Below are positions 25,201 to 33,406 of a stretch of DNA of 64,000 bases, in pieces. How positions within the stretch are numbered: the first letter of the stretch is position 1; each line of letters opens with the position of its first letter. This DNA is from Candidatus Centipeda massiliensis (GTDB lineage: Bacteria; Bacillota; Negativicutes; Selenomonadales; Selenomonadaceae): assembly GCF_900290285.1 (NCBI RefSeq), contig NZ_LT985755.1:386431-450430 (forward strand). The letters are read 5' to 3'. The notes beneath the pieces are model-generated. The model was not told the DNA's origin. It was given only the letters and a program-made list of their open reading frames with translations, and searched no databases. The translations under genes were made by a program, and so were the position numbers.

Positions 25201-26181
25201 TCAGCCCTCAGAAACAGGGATATACGTATCGTCAAAATCCGTCGCAATGAGCGTCGCCTGCACCTTTCCCGCCATCTCCTCCTGGACGACGAGTCCCACG
25301 ATCACGTTGACCTCAGGATGGGCGCTCTTACGAATATAGTGCACCGCCTCATCGACATCGCGCAGACTCATCGTGGGATCACCCGTGAGATTCAGCACAA
25401 CGCCGCGCGCGCCTACGACATCACGGTCGAGCAGAGGGCTTTCAACCGCCCTTTGCACGGCCTTCTGCGGTGTCTCAGCCACGCCGATGGCGAGCAGGGC
25501 ATCACTCGATGGACTCTGCCGAAAGATCGTCGTCACATCCGCAAAATCGACATTGATAACCCCAGTGGTAAGAATCAGCTCCGCTACGCAGCCAACGGTA
25601 TGCCGCAGCACCTCATCCGCGAGGGCAAAGGCATCGACAAAGGACATCGTACGGTCAGGTGCAATCTTGAGGAGATTGTCGTTGCGAATGGTGATAAAGG
25701 CGTCCGTATGCCCCTCCATTTGAGCGATTCCCGCCTGCGCCGTCTGCATTTTGCGCGCCATCTCGAAGTGGAACGGTGTGGTCACGACACCAATCGTGAG
25801 GATGCCCATATCCTGCGCGATCTCTGCCACAATAGGCGCTGCACCCGTCCCGAACCCGCCGCCCATCGTCGCTGCAATGATGACGAGATCGGCTCCTGCG
25901 ATCATCCCGCGTATCGCCTTCTCCTCATCACGCGCCGCCTGCTCGGCAATCTCGACCCGTCCGCCCGTGCCGCGTCCGTTCGTCATTTTCTCGCCGACGG
26001 GCAGAACCGCAATCCCCTGCTTATGCAGTGTATTCAGCTGCCGCAGATCGGAATTGATGCCGATGAGCGTCATATCGAGATCGTATTTTTCGCGCACACA
26101 GCGCACGATATTGTTGCCGCCGCCGCCCACGCCGACCACCTTTATTGTGATTTTTGGTTTGATGATTTCAGCTGCCGGCAT
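25201..26181 (-). CDS. FtsZ-like tubulin-family protein, short paralogue
   Basis: This 326-residue protein has the FtsZ GTPase fold: IKVVGVGGGGNNIV (T1 loop), GINSDLRQL, the tubulin signature region MGGGFGTGAAPIVAEIAQ, and the T7 synergy loop NVDFADVTTIF with its catalytic Asp. It differs from canonical FtsZ in three ways. The signature reads GGGFGTG and not GGGTGTG, the GAGANP segment is replaced by GTGGRVEI, and the protein ends soon after the C-terminal domain. It lacks the flexible linker and C-terminal FtsA/ZipA-binding peptide. It is not in a dcw cluster, so a second FtsZ with a specialised role is likely. The ATG at 26181 has GGAG 7 bases upstream. Confidence 0.85.
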   Translation of the reverse strand: MPAAEIIKPKITIKVVGVGGGGNNIVRCVREKYDLDMTLIGINSDLRQLNTLHKQGIAVLPVGEKMTNGRGTGGRVEIAEQAARDEEKAIRGMIAGADLVIIAATMGGGFGTGAAPIVAEIAQDMGILTIGVVTTPFHFEMARKMQTAQAGIAQMEGHTDAFITIRNDNLLKIAPDRTMSFVDAFALADEVLRHTVGCVAELILTTGVINVDFADVTTIFRQSPSSDALLAIGVAETPQKAVQRAVESPLLDRDVVGARGVVLNLTGDPTMSLRDVDEAVHYIRKSAHPEVNVIVGLVVQEEMAGKVQATLIATDFDDTYIPVSEG

Positions 26182-26211
26182 ATACATACTCCTATCGAAG
26201 TACCGATTCCA

Positions 26212-27096
26212 TCAGTTGTTCCGCATTTTCCCTGTCCCGCGTACCTGTGCCATAAGCGCACCGCCGAGGAGGAGCGCACAGCCCATCATCTGAACGCCGC
26301 TCATCGTCTCCCCGAGGATAATCCATCCCGCCACGGCGGCAAAGATCGCCTCCGTCGACATGAGGATCGCCGCCTGCGTTGGCTCTACATACGCCTGCCC
26401 TAGAATCTGACAGGTATAGGCAACACCGCAGGAGAACAGGCCGGCGTAAAGGATTGGAACTGCCGCACTCCAGAGATCGCTCCACGCAAAACTTTCGTAG
26501 ATTGCAGCAAGAGCAGCACTGCCAACGGTACAGACAATCATCTGCATAAAGCAGAGCTCAATCGCATCGACGGCGCGTGCATAGCGGTCAATCAAGAGAA
26601 TCTGCGCCATCCAAAAGAAGGAACAGATGAGGACAAGCAGATCGCCCGTGTTGATCGAACGTTCTCCGTATGCAGAGAGGAAGTAAACCCCCGCAAACGC
26701 AAGGATTGCGCCGCCCCACTGCACCGCGCGGACACGCTGTCCGAGCAGAACGGCGGCGAGCGGTACAAGCACAATGTAGAGCGTTGTGATGAACGCCGTT
26801 TTGCCCGCCGTTGTGTAGAGGAGCGCGACCTGTTGGAGCGTCACGCCGACAAACATGGCAAGCCCCACGGGAATCCCCGCGCGAAAGCCCGAGCGAAATG
26901 TCCCCGCGCGCCTCTGCGCCGCACGCTTGTCGCGGTAGAGAAACCACAGAGCCCCAATGAAGAGAACGCCAAGTGCAAAGCGTGAAGCTGCGTAGGTGTA
27001 GGGACCGAGCCCCTCCATCCCAAGGATCTGGGCAACAAAGGTCGTGCCCCAAAAAAACGATGCTGCCAGCAGCATCAACGTCCCGCGCAGATGCAT
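26212..27096 (-). CDS. EamA/DMT-family transporter
   Basis: This 294-residue membrane protein has ten predicted helices formed by two EamA repeats. The N-terminal repeat reads LLAASFFWGTTFVAQ and the second starts with the DRYARAVDAIELCFMQ and LACGVAYTCQILGQ-like segments. EamA proteins usually export amino acids or other metabolites. It starts 3 bases after the stop of the amino-acid ATPase gene, so they are coupled. Exchange of amino acids with that importer is possible but unproven. The ATG at 27096 is preferred over the preceding TTG. Confidence 0.88.
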   Translation of the reverse strand: MHLRGTLMLLAASFFWGTTFVAQILGMEGLGPYTYAASRFALGVLFIGALWFLYRDKRAAQRRAGTFRSGFRAGIPVGLAMFVGVTLQQVALLYTTAGKTAFITTLYIVLVPLAAVLLGQRVRAVQWGGAILAFAGVYFLSAYGERSINTGDLLVLICSFFWMAQILLIDRYARAVDAIELCFMQMIVCTVGSAALAAIYESFAWSDLWSAAVPILYAGLFSCGVAYTCQILGQAYVEPTQAAILMSTEAIFAAVAGWIILGETMSGVQMMGCALLLGGALMAQVRGTGKMRNN

Positions 27097-27099
27097 CAA

Positions 27100-27819
27100 T
27101 CAGAGCACCTTCGACAGGAAGCTGCGCGTGCGCTCCTCCTTTGGGTTCTCAAACACCTCGCGCGGGACGCCCGACTCAATGATGCGCCCCTCGTCCACGA
27201 AGAGCAGACGGTCGCCCACCTCGCGGGCAAAGCCCATCTCATGCGTCACAATAACCATCGTCATACCCTCGTTTGCAAGCGCACGCATGACATCGAGCAC
27301 CTCGCCGACCATCTCGGGATCGAGTGCCGAAGTCGGCTCATCGAAAAGCATGACCTTCGGGTGCATGGCGAGCGCACGGGCGATTGCCACGCGCTGCTGC
27401 TGACCGCCCGAGAGATTGTCGGGGTAGGCATCCGCCTTCTCCGCAAGCCCCACGCGCGCGAGCAGCTCCCGCGCCGTTTTCTCCGCCGCATCGCGTGCGA
27501 CGTGCTTCACCTTCATCGGCGCGAGCATGATATTTTCAAGTACCGTCATGTGCGGAAAGAGGTTGAACCGCTGGAACACCATGCCGACCTCTTCGCGCAC
27601 CTTGTTGATATTCGCCTCACTTGAGAGCGTGATGCCGTCAACGACGACCTCGCCCCCCGTCGGCTCCTCAAGATGGTTCATGCAGCGCAGCAGCGTGCTC
27701 TTGCCCGAACCCGAAGGACCGATGATAACAACGACCTCTTTCTCATCAATCGAGAGATCGATCCCCTTCAGCACTTCGTCCGTGCCAAATGCCTTACGCA
27801 GTCCCTTGATCTCAATCAT
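27100..27819 (-). CDS. Polar amino-acid ABC transporter ATPase (GlnQ/HisP type)
   Basis: This 239-residue ATPase has Walker [16 protein letters not shown], the signature [15 protein letters not shown], Walker [16 protein letters not shown] and the switch His in [11 protein letters not shown]. These are characteristic of the PAAT family energising uptake of polar amino acids. It overlaps the permease gene by 8 bases and is followed after 3 bases by the EamA gene. The binding protein is probably the lipoprotein at 18.4-19.1 kb. The ATG at 27819 has GGAGG 10 bases upstream. Confidence 0.95.
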   Translation of the reverse strand: MIEIKGLRKAFGTDEVLKGIDLSIDEKEVVVIIGPSGSGKSTLLRCMNHLEEPTGGEVVVDGITLSSEANINKVREEVGMVFQRFNLFPHMTVLENIMLAPMKVKHVARDAAEKTARELLARVGLAEKADAYPDNLSGGQQQRVAIARALAMHPKVMLFDEPTSALDPEMVGEVLDVMRALANEGMTMVIVTHEMGFAREVGDRLLFVDEGRIIESGVPREVFENPKEERTRSFLSKVL

Positions 27820-28471
27820 GGACGCGATACCTCCGTTCCAGATATGCGACAAAGCGCGAGATGGTCAGCGTCATGACAAGATAGATGACGGCGACGCTCA
27901 TCCAGATTTCAAACGAGCCGTACGTCTTTGCAATGATGAGCTGCCCCCGACGCGTCAGCTCCTCGAAGCCGATGACCGAGACGAGAGACGAGTCCTTGAG
28001 CATGGCGATGAACTCGTTGCCGAGCGGCGGGATAACGCGTTTGAATGCCTGCGGCACAATGATGTAGCGCATGGTCTGCAGCCACGTCATGCCGAGCGAG
28101 CGCCCCGCCTCCATCTGCCCGTCGTCCACGGACTGAATGCCCGCGCGAAAGATTTCCGCCACGTATGCGCCCGAGTTGATCCCGCACGCCGAGATCGCCG
28201 CAATGAAGGGATCGATGCGCTGCCCCGTAATGACGGGCAGCGCGAAGTAAAAGAGAAAGATCTGCACGAGCAGCGGCGTCCCACGGAAGAACTCCACATA
28301 GACCTCCGCGAGCATACGCAGCACGCGCAGATTCGAGATACGCGCCACACCCACGATCAGACCAATCACAAAGCCAATCGCTGTCGAGAGCACCGTGATC
28401 TGGATCGTAACCCCCGCGCCGATGAGCAGCAGCGGAAATGAGTTAACGACGAGATTCATATCAAAATTCAT
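27812..28471 (-). CDS. Polar amino-acid ABC transporter permease
   Basis: This permease of about 219 residues has five hydrophobic segments and the PAAT-type motif [19 protein letters not shown]. It also carries the EAA loop [22 protein letters not shown], where the ATPase docks. The ATG at 28471 ([12 protein letters not shown]) is preferred because the GGGGAG ribosome site lies almost on top of the in-frame ATG at 28483. It is the first gene of the run driven by the strong promoter at 28542-28570. Confidence 0.93.
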   Translation of the reverse strand: MNFDMNLVVNSFPLLLIGAGVTIQITVLSTAIGFVIGLIVGVARISNLRVLRMLAEVYVEFFRGTPLLVQIFLFYFALPVITGQRIDPFIAAISACGINSGAYVAEIFRAGIQSVDDGQMEAGRSLGMTWLQTMRYIIVPQAFKRVIPPLGNEFIAMLKDSSLVSVIGFEELTRRGQLIIAKTYGSFEIWMSVAVIYLVMTLTISRFVAYLERRYRVHD

Positions 28472-28541
28472 AAGACCATCCATTCTCCCCGCAGGAATTG
28501 ATAATTCCCATGATAATCATGCATAAATAGCCGTTCTCCAT

Positions 28542-28570
28542 ATTATATTTCAATCACAGAGTGGTGTCAA
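28542..28570 (-). promoter_or_regulatory. Consensus sigma-70 promoter for the amino-acid transporter run
   Basis: On the minus strand a perfect TTGACA (28565-28570) and a perfect TATAAT (28542-28547) are 17 bases apart. It precedes eight closely spaced genes from the permease to the ion transporter, which end at the 20969-20996 terminator. It is the closest match to consensus in the window. Confidence 0.85.
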
Positions 28571-28594
28571 TAAATTCGCGCCCTTTGTCGATCG

Positions 28595-29083
28595 CTATGT
28601 CAATTCGCATTCCCAAATCTCACGACACATATCTCTATTTTTGTCCCATTCATTATAGGCTTCGCTCTTTGTCCGATGAAATCCAAACTTAGCATAAAGA
28701 TGGCGTGCAGGTTTCAGTATATCAAGCGTCCCCAAAAAAAGGTGGCGATAACCTTTCTTGTGGCAAAAAGAAATCGCCTCCGCCAGCAGGCGATTTCCAA
28801 GCCCATGACCCTGCACATCCATATCTACGCCGAGCCAGCGCAGCTGTGCCCTATCCGCGCCCTTTTTGATGACTGCAATATCGCCAATCATCTTCCCATC
28901 AAGCTCGGCAATCCACATCTGACTACCCTCCAAATCATCGTAGAGTTCCACCATCCCGCGCAGCATCTCCTGCTCATAAAACCCGTTGAAACCATACTGA
29001 CGCCTGTAGAGTTCGTATTGAAAATAACAAACCTTGCTTGGATCTCCCGGCTGATAGGTACGAAGTATAATCTCACTTGCCAT
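28595..29083 (-). CDS. GNAT-family N-acetyltransferase
   Basis: This 162-residue acetyltransferase carries the acetyl-CoA binding segment WLGVDMDVQGHGLGNRLLAEA, with the GxG/A loop present as QGHGLG. The beginning EIILRTYQPGDPSKVCYFQYELY and the final FHRTKSEAYNEWDKNRDM are of the general Acetyltransf_1 type. The substrate cannot be predicted. A perfect 10 bp inverted repeat lies 17 bases upstream of the start and could be an operator. The gene is a single unit between two operons. Confidence 0.88.
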   Translation of the reverse strand: MASEIILRTYQPGDPSKVCYFQYELYRRQYGFNGFYEQEMLRGMVELYDDLEGSQMWIAELDGKMIGDIAVIKKGADRAQLRWLGVDMDVQGHGLGNRLLAEAISFCHKKGYRHLFLGTLDILKPARHLYAKFGFHRTKSEAYNEWDKNRDMCREIWECELT

Positions 29084-29100
29084 CTTCTCATCCCCATTTT

Positions 29101-29121
29101 ATTTCATTCAGTGAATGAAAT
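29101..29121. promoter_or_regulatory. Perfect inverted repeat upstream of the acetyltransferase gene
   Basis: ATTTCATTCA and TGAATGAAAT are exact reverse complements around a single G. The site is 17 bases upstream of the acetyltransferase ATG and could bind a dimeric repressor. It could also be the foot of the terminator of the PAS-MCP gene, whose hairpin is immediately adjacent. Confidence 0.45.
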
Positions 29122-29123
29122 TT

Positions 29124-29160
29124 CCCCCATAAGCACACAGAACGATGCTGCTTATGGGGG
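29124..29160 (-). terminator. Hairpin terminator after the PAS-MCP gene
   Basis: On the minus strand CCCCCATAAGC pairs with GCTTATGGGGG around a loop of about 15 bases, followed by AAATTTCATTC. The stem is long and GC-rich at the base but the T-run is weak. Confidence 0.6.
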
Positions 29161-29198
29161 ACTGCTATTGTTTTCAAGTCAATGCCGATGCCTGCAAA

Positions 29199-30299
29199 TC
29201 ACAGCTTCTTGGACAGCGCCTCGATGCTGTCGGATATCGCCTTTGCCTCCTCAACGGACGCACTGATCTCCTTCATGTTCGCCGCCTGATTCTCGATCAG
29301 ACCGTTGATGGACTTGATGCGCTCGGCAATATGATTTGCCGCCTTTCCCATAGAGCCGAGTTCTTCAAGAATTTTGCTTGCTGCATCGCGGCTGCTGTCA
29401 GCAAGTTTCCCGACCTCCTCCGCCACAACAGAGAAGCCGCGCCCTGCCTCGCCCGCGCGGGCAGCCTCAATGGAGGCATTCAGCGAGAGAAGGTTCGTCT
29501 GCTTCGAGATCGTCATGACAAGCTCAGACATCTTGAGTGTGTTCTCCGTCTGGCTGCGCGTATCCTCCGCCGCCTTCGTGATCTCCTCCTGTACGCTCGA
29601 GATCTCCATCGTGCGCTCCATCGTTTGGCTCACACTCTCTGTAATCGTGTCGATGGACGCATACAGACTGCTGAGCATCGTCTCAAGCTCGCCGTAGAAT
29701 TTTTCCTTCTTCCGCGATGTCTGATCCAACGCCTCTGATTTCCGCTTCTCCTCGTCGATATCGATAAAGACGCCGATGATCTCCTCCGGATGTCCGCTTC
29801 TGTCGCGCACAACATTGCCAGAGGCATGAAACCAACGATAGCTGCCGTCGTGTACCTTCAGACGGTAGTCCACATCGTACGGAGTGCGCCCGCTGAGATC
29901 CTTGATGCAGGCGTTAAAGGAGGAAAATGTCCCCTCCACATCGTCCGGGTGCAGACGTGAACTCCACGCCTCCACTGTATTCGGAAAATCAGACTCTCCG
30001 CGGAACCCGACCATGCGGCGGAACTCATCCGACCAGATTGCATAGTCGATGCTGAAGTCCGGCTTGATCTTCATGTACCACATGCCGGAGTTGATCGCCT
30101 CATTGACCGTACGAAGACGGAACCGCTGATACTCAAGTTCCTCATTCATGCAGTCAATCAGCGCATTGAGTTCAGCCGCAAACGGCTCACTGCCACGTAG
30201 CTTCGTAAAGAGTTCGTTCTTCTCATGTCCTGCGACGATATTCTGTATCGTCCCCGCCAGATCCTGCGCCCCGGCTGCAGCGCTGTTCTTGTCAAACAT
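29199..30299 (-). CDS. Soluble PAS-domain methyl-accepting chemotaxis protein
   Basis: This 366-residue protein has a short N-terminal helical region and one PAS domain (about residues 75-200, with [18 protein letters not shown] and ending in [20 protein letters not shown]). A PAC segment and a C-terminal MCP signalling hairpin follow, with the conserved tip [20 protein letters not shown] and [16 protein letters not shown]. No membrane segment or HAMP is present, so it is a cytoplasmic receptor. PAS receptors of this kind often bind haem or flavin and report redox state. The ATG at 30299 has GGAGGG 6 bases upstream. It faces the tetrapyrrole cluster's end with a terminator between. Confidence 0.9.
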   Translation of the reverse strand: MFDKNSAAAGAQDLAGTIQNIVAGHEKNELFTKLRGSEPFAAELNALIDCMNEELEYQRFRLRTVNEAINSGMWYMKIKPDFSIDYAIWSDEFRRMVGFRGESDFPNTVEAWSSRLHPDDVEGTFSSFNACIKDLSGRTPYDVDYRLKVHDGSYRWFHASGNVVRDRSGHPEEIIGVFIDIDEEKRKSEALDQTSRKKEKFYGELETMLSSLYASIDTITESVSQTMERTMEISSVQEEITKAAEDTRSQTENTLKMSELVMTISKQTNLLSLNASIEAARAGEAGRGFSVVAEEVGKLADSSRDAASKILEELGSMGKAANHIAERIKSINGLIENQAANMKEISASVEEAKAISDSIEALSKKL

Positions 30300-30387
30300 T
30301 GCATTCCCTCCAAAAAGCATTACGCCCTGTATTAGGTTTATTGTACCATACCCCTCCATATATGCAAGCCCTAATGCGTGCACATAT

Positions 30388-30425
30388 AAAAATTCCCTCG
30401 GACATTTTTGCCCGAAGGAATTTTT
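30388..30425 (-). terminator. Terminator closing the B12-riboswitch operon
   Basis: On the minus strand AAAAATTCCTTCGG pairs with CCGAGGGAATTTTT, with one mismatch, around a 10-base loop. It has A/T arms suited to bidirectional use and lies 16 bases past the stop of the last TonB-dependent receptor. No comparable hairpin with a T-run was seen in the gaps of the next 17 genes upstream. Confidence 0.85.
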
Positions 30426-30440
30426 ACAAAATGTACCCGA

Positions 30441-32318
30441 TCAGAACTGATAACGCACGCCGATTTCGGCATAGCGTGCCGGCTGGGGGTAGCGTGTGCC
30501 GCTGTAGGAGGAGTAGGCCTGATTCGTCGCGTTGCGCAGACGTGCGTAAATCGTCCCACCATCTGCGAAGTCATAGCCTGCGCTTAACTCAAGCGCTGCA
30601 TAGCGGCTGCGTCCGTAGTACTGCTTGGACAGACCGCTTGCCATCGTGCCGAGGACATTCGCGTGCCATCGACCATTGTCGTAGTGCACGCCGATGCGCC
30701 CGCCGTTCGGTTGGCTGATATGGTTAAGATAGTCACGCGCTGTGCTATTGTAGTCATCCTTGGACTCCGTATGCGTATAGGAATAGCCAAGATCATAGCT
30801 CCAGTGCTTATCTACCTTCTTCTGAAAGAGAATCTCCATGCCGCGCTTCTTCTCGTGCGCAATATTAGTGACACGGCTTGTAAAAGTCAGGGGATTATAG
30901 TACCAATGAATCGCATCACTGAGCTTCGACTGGAAGAAGTCCACACTAAGAGAAGTACGCGCATCGAAGTTGTGGGATATGCCAAGCGACTCCGTATGCC
31001 CGCTCTCAGGGCGAAGGTCTGGATTACCATACATCATCCACCCCATATTGTTATAAAACAAATCATCTGCCGTCGGAGCCTTGTAGACACGTCCCCACGA
31101 GGCGTAGACACGCGTCTTCTCGTCCGCATTGTAGTTCACAGCAAATTTTGGTGAGCCATGTGAGCCGAATCTGCTGTGATGATCGAGACGCACGCCCGGT
31201 ACGAGTACCCACTTATCCCCGAGACGGATCGTATCCTGCACATAGACCGCCTTATTCGTGATCTTCTTGTTGCTATACCCGCCATTGGCAACATTTGTCG
31301 AGTGACTCGTACGCCACTCCAGTCCTGCTACAAGCGTATGATCCTTGCCCAGCTTCCAGCCGTTCTGATACTCGCCGCCCTGCACGTGTGTATCATATTT
31401 CCCACTGAAGTCCACGGACTTAAAATTGCCATAGTAGCGCAGATAACCCGGCGTTCCCGTCCCCTCCTTAAAATTATAGGAGGCAGATACGGTATTATAA
31501 ATTGCATCATGATGCGACGAAGGAGCAAAATTATAATACGAATTTGCATCAACCGTCCGGTGCAGTACCGAGAGCGTTAGCGATTGACGTGGATCGATCC
31601 GGTGATCAAGGCGCAGGGAAAGGCTGTTGTTCGCATAGTCGCTGCTTGGCATCCGATGCGTCTTTCCATCCGTCCCCTTATACCTCATGTAGCTGCTGCG
31701 GTCAAGCCCCGCTGTGAACTGCCAGCTGAGGGTTCCATCCGTCCCCGCATGTGAGAGTTCATAGCCATGCGTACCCCACGATCCCGTACGCAGATCAAGC
31801 TCCGTCTGTTCCTTTGCCGCACGCTTCGTGATGATGTTGACGACGCCGCCAATCGCATCCGATCCATAGAGCGCCGACCCCGCTCCCTTGACAACTTCGA
31901 TGCGCTTGATATTCTTCACCGATGGGATCATGCGCAGATCGACGCCGGCACGCCCGTTCACAACGCCCTGATCGTTGTTCAGACGCACACCGTCCACCAT
32001 GACGACAACACGATCATCACCGTTTAGGCGCACATACTCCTCCCCGCTTGCACGATCAACAACGACGCCGTTGATGTGTTCGAGGGCTTCTGAAATACTC
32101 CGATAGTGGTTCTGCTCGATCTCCTGTGCTGTGATGACCGCAACATTCGCTGGTGCCTGACGCACGCTCAGTGGCGTGCGTGTCGCCGTGACGACGGTCT
32201 CTCCCAGTGAATGCTCATCCGCAGATGTACGATCATTTGCAGCATACGCTTGTCCCCCAATGGACAAGGAACCAACAGCGAGTGCGGCTGTCACAGCCAT
32301 ACGAATACTCTTCTTCAT
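30441..32318 (-). CDS. TonB-dependent outer-membrane receptor 3
   Basis: This 625-residue receptor has a signal peptide (to about residue 26, GGQAYA) and a TonB-box-like segment ETVVTATR. The plug domain follows (VRLNGDDRVVVMVDGVRLNND, KGAGSALYGSDAIGGVVNI), then a 22-strand barrel ending in a terminal Phe (EIGVRYQF). The barrel carries YKAP and NPDLRPE segments. Similar FRAP/NPDL boxes are known in haem receptors but also occur in BtuB relatives, so ligand is undecided between haem, corrinoid and other metal chelates. It is the last gene of the B12-riboswitch run, 79 bases after the TIM-barrel gene. Confidence 0.92.
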   Translation of the reverse strand: MKKSIRMAVTAALAVGSLSIGGQAYAANDRTSADEHSLGETVVTATRTPLSVRQAPANVAVITAQEIEQNHYRSISEALEHINGVVVDRASGEEYVRLNGDDRVVVMVDGVRLNNDQGVVNGRAGVDLRMIPSVKNIKRIEVVKGAGSALYGSDAIGGVVNIITKRAAKEQTELDLRTGSWGTHGYELSHAGTDGTLSWQFTAGLDRSSYMRYKGTDGKTHRMPSSDYANNSLSLRLDHRIDPRQSLTLSVLHRTVDANSYYNFAPSSHHDAIYNTVSASYNFKEGTGTPGYLRYYGNFKSVDFSGKYDTHVQGGEYQNGWKLGKDHTLVAGLEWRTSHSTNVANGGYSNKKITNKAVYVQDTIRLGDKWVLVPGVRLDHHSRFGSHGSPKFAVNYNADEKTRVYASWGRVYKAPTADDLFYNNMGWMMYGNPDLRPESGHTESLGISHNFDARTSLSVDFFQSKLSDAIHWYYNPLTFTSRVTNIAHEKKRGMEILFQKKVDKHWSYDLGYSYTHTESKDDYNSTARDYLNHISQPNGGRIGVHYDNGRWHANVLGTMASGLSKQYYGRSRYAALELSAGYDFADGGTIYARLRNATNQAYSSYSGTRYPQPARYAEIGVRYQF

Positions 32319-32397
32319 CGCAAACTCCTCCTAAAATCACCCTACTACTAAAACTTCTTATGACATGTCGGCATGGACTCCGACAGACAAAAGCATA

Positions 32398-33366
32398 TTA
32401 CAATCGCCCCAAGGCGAAGCACTGCGTGTGTATCTTCTGCTCCCAGTCCGCACGCGAGCGCTGGCAGAACTCATGGACGAGATAATCCGGCTGTATGGCA
32501 TCGAGAATATGGCGTGCTGCATCTGTCCGAAACGGCTCATGCCGATCCACGTGCATGACATAATCCATCGCCTCCTGCCATTGCAGCGGACGCAATTCTC
32601 CCGCATGGCGGCGCATCATCTCCCGTGTATACGAACCCGAGAGCGACTGATGCAGATGAATTCCATAGACATACTTGCCCGCCGCGCCGAGGGCGCGGTA
32701 GATTTTTGTCACGTATGCCGCCCCCTCTTCCTCACTCCGCAGCGCAAGATTCGTATTCATCAGATGTCCGACATCCAGCATAAAGCCCGTATCGGGATAG
32801 TTGACCTGCTCCAGGAGCATGGCGGCGAGATGCGGCTGACAAAAGGTCAGCCCCGGCCACCAAAGGTTTTCAAAGAGAAGTTTGCAGCCCTTTGGGATTT
32901 CGGCGGCAATCTCATGCACCAGCTCGATGGTCGCACGGATTACATCCTCATCCGATAGTGAGAATCTTCTCTCATACATCTCCGATGTGCGGTTGTGTGC
33001 GACATGAAAGACGAGATACTCTGGTTCACACTCCGCCGCCCGCCGCAGATTCTCCTTCCACGCCGCGATCCAATCACCAACATCCAAAGAGCCGTAGTAG
33101 GCGCGGATCTTCTCCTCGCTGCCAAACTCCTCCATAAGCGCCGCGCGGTCGCCGTGCCAAAAATCCACCCACGTCGGCCAGAACAGGAGATGTACGCCCT
33201 TGATATACCTCGTTGGAAACACCGCACAATCCCACGGCGCACAGAGCATGAACTCAATGCCGTCCAGCCTGTGTGTGCGCAGGATCTCTGCGAGTGTATC
33301 CGAACTGTTTTGGAGCAGATCCTCTGCATCACAGTCTGCATTGGATAGATTCGTCAGTGTAAGCAT
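32398..33366 (-). CDS. TIM-barrel protein, xylose isomerase/endonuclease IV-like
   Basis: This 322-residue protein resembles the AP_endonuc_2 superfamily of sugar-phosphate isomerase/epimerase-like barrels. Candidate metal or catalytic residues are Glu in LLFENLWWPG, Asp and His in FMLDVGHLMNTN and His in VYGIHLHQSL. This set is typical of the family's metal centre. The gene has no sugar-metabolism neighbours. It lies between two TonB-dependent receptors in the B12-riboswitch cluster, with gaps of 40 and 79 bases. Its task there is unknown. Acting on the sugar of a corrinoid nucleotide loop would fit but is speculation. Confidence 0.75.
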   Translation of the reverse strand: MLTLTNLSNADCDAEDLLQNSSDTLAEILRTHRLDGIEFMLCAPWDCAVFPTRYIKGVHLLFWPTWVDFWHGDRAALMEEFGSEEKIRAYYGSLDVGDWIAAWKENLRRAAECEPEYLVFHVAHNRTSEMYERRFSLSDEDVIRATIELVHEIAAEIPKGCKLLFENLWWPGLTFCQPHLAAMLLEQVNYPDTGFMLDVGHLMNTNLALRSEEEGAAYVTKIYRALGAAGKYVYGIHLHQSLSGSYTREMMRRHAGELRPLQWQEAMDYVMHVDRHEPFRTDAARHILDAIQPDYLVHEFCQRSRADWEQKIHTQCFALGRL

Positions 33367-33406
33367 ATATGCCCTTTTCTACCAAATGGGTGGATGCGCG
33401 CGGCGA

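Noticed and set aside
30441-32318. Naming receptor 3 a haem receptor from the YKAP and NPDL segments
   Set aside because: The same segments are found in BtuB and siderophore receptors, so the ligand cannot be read from them.
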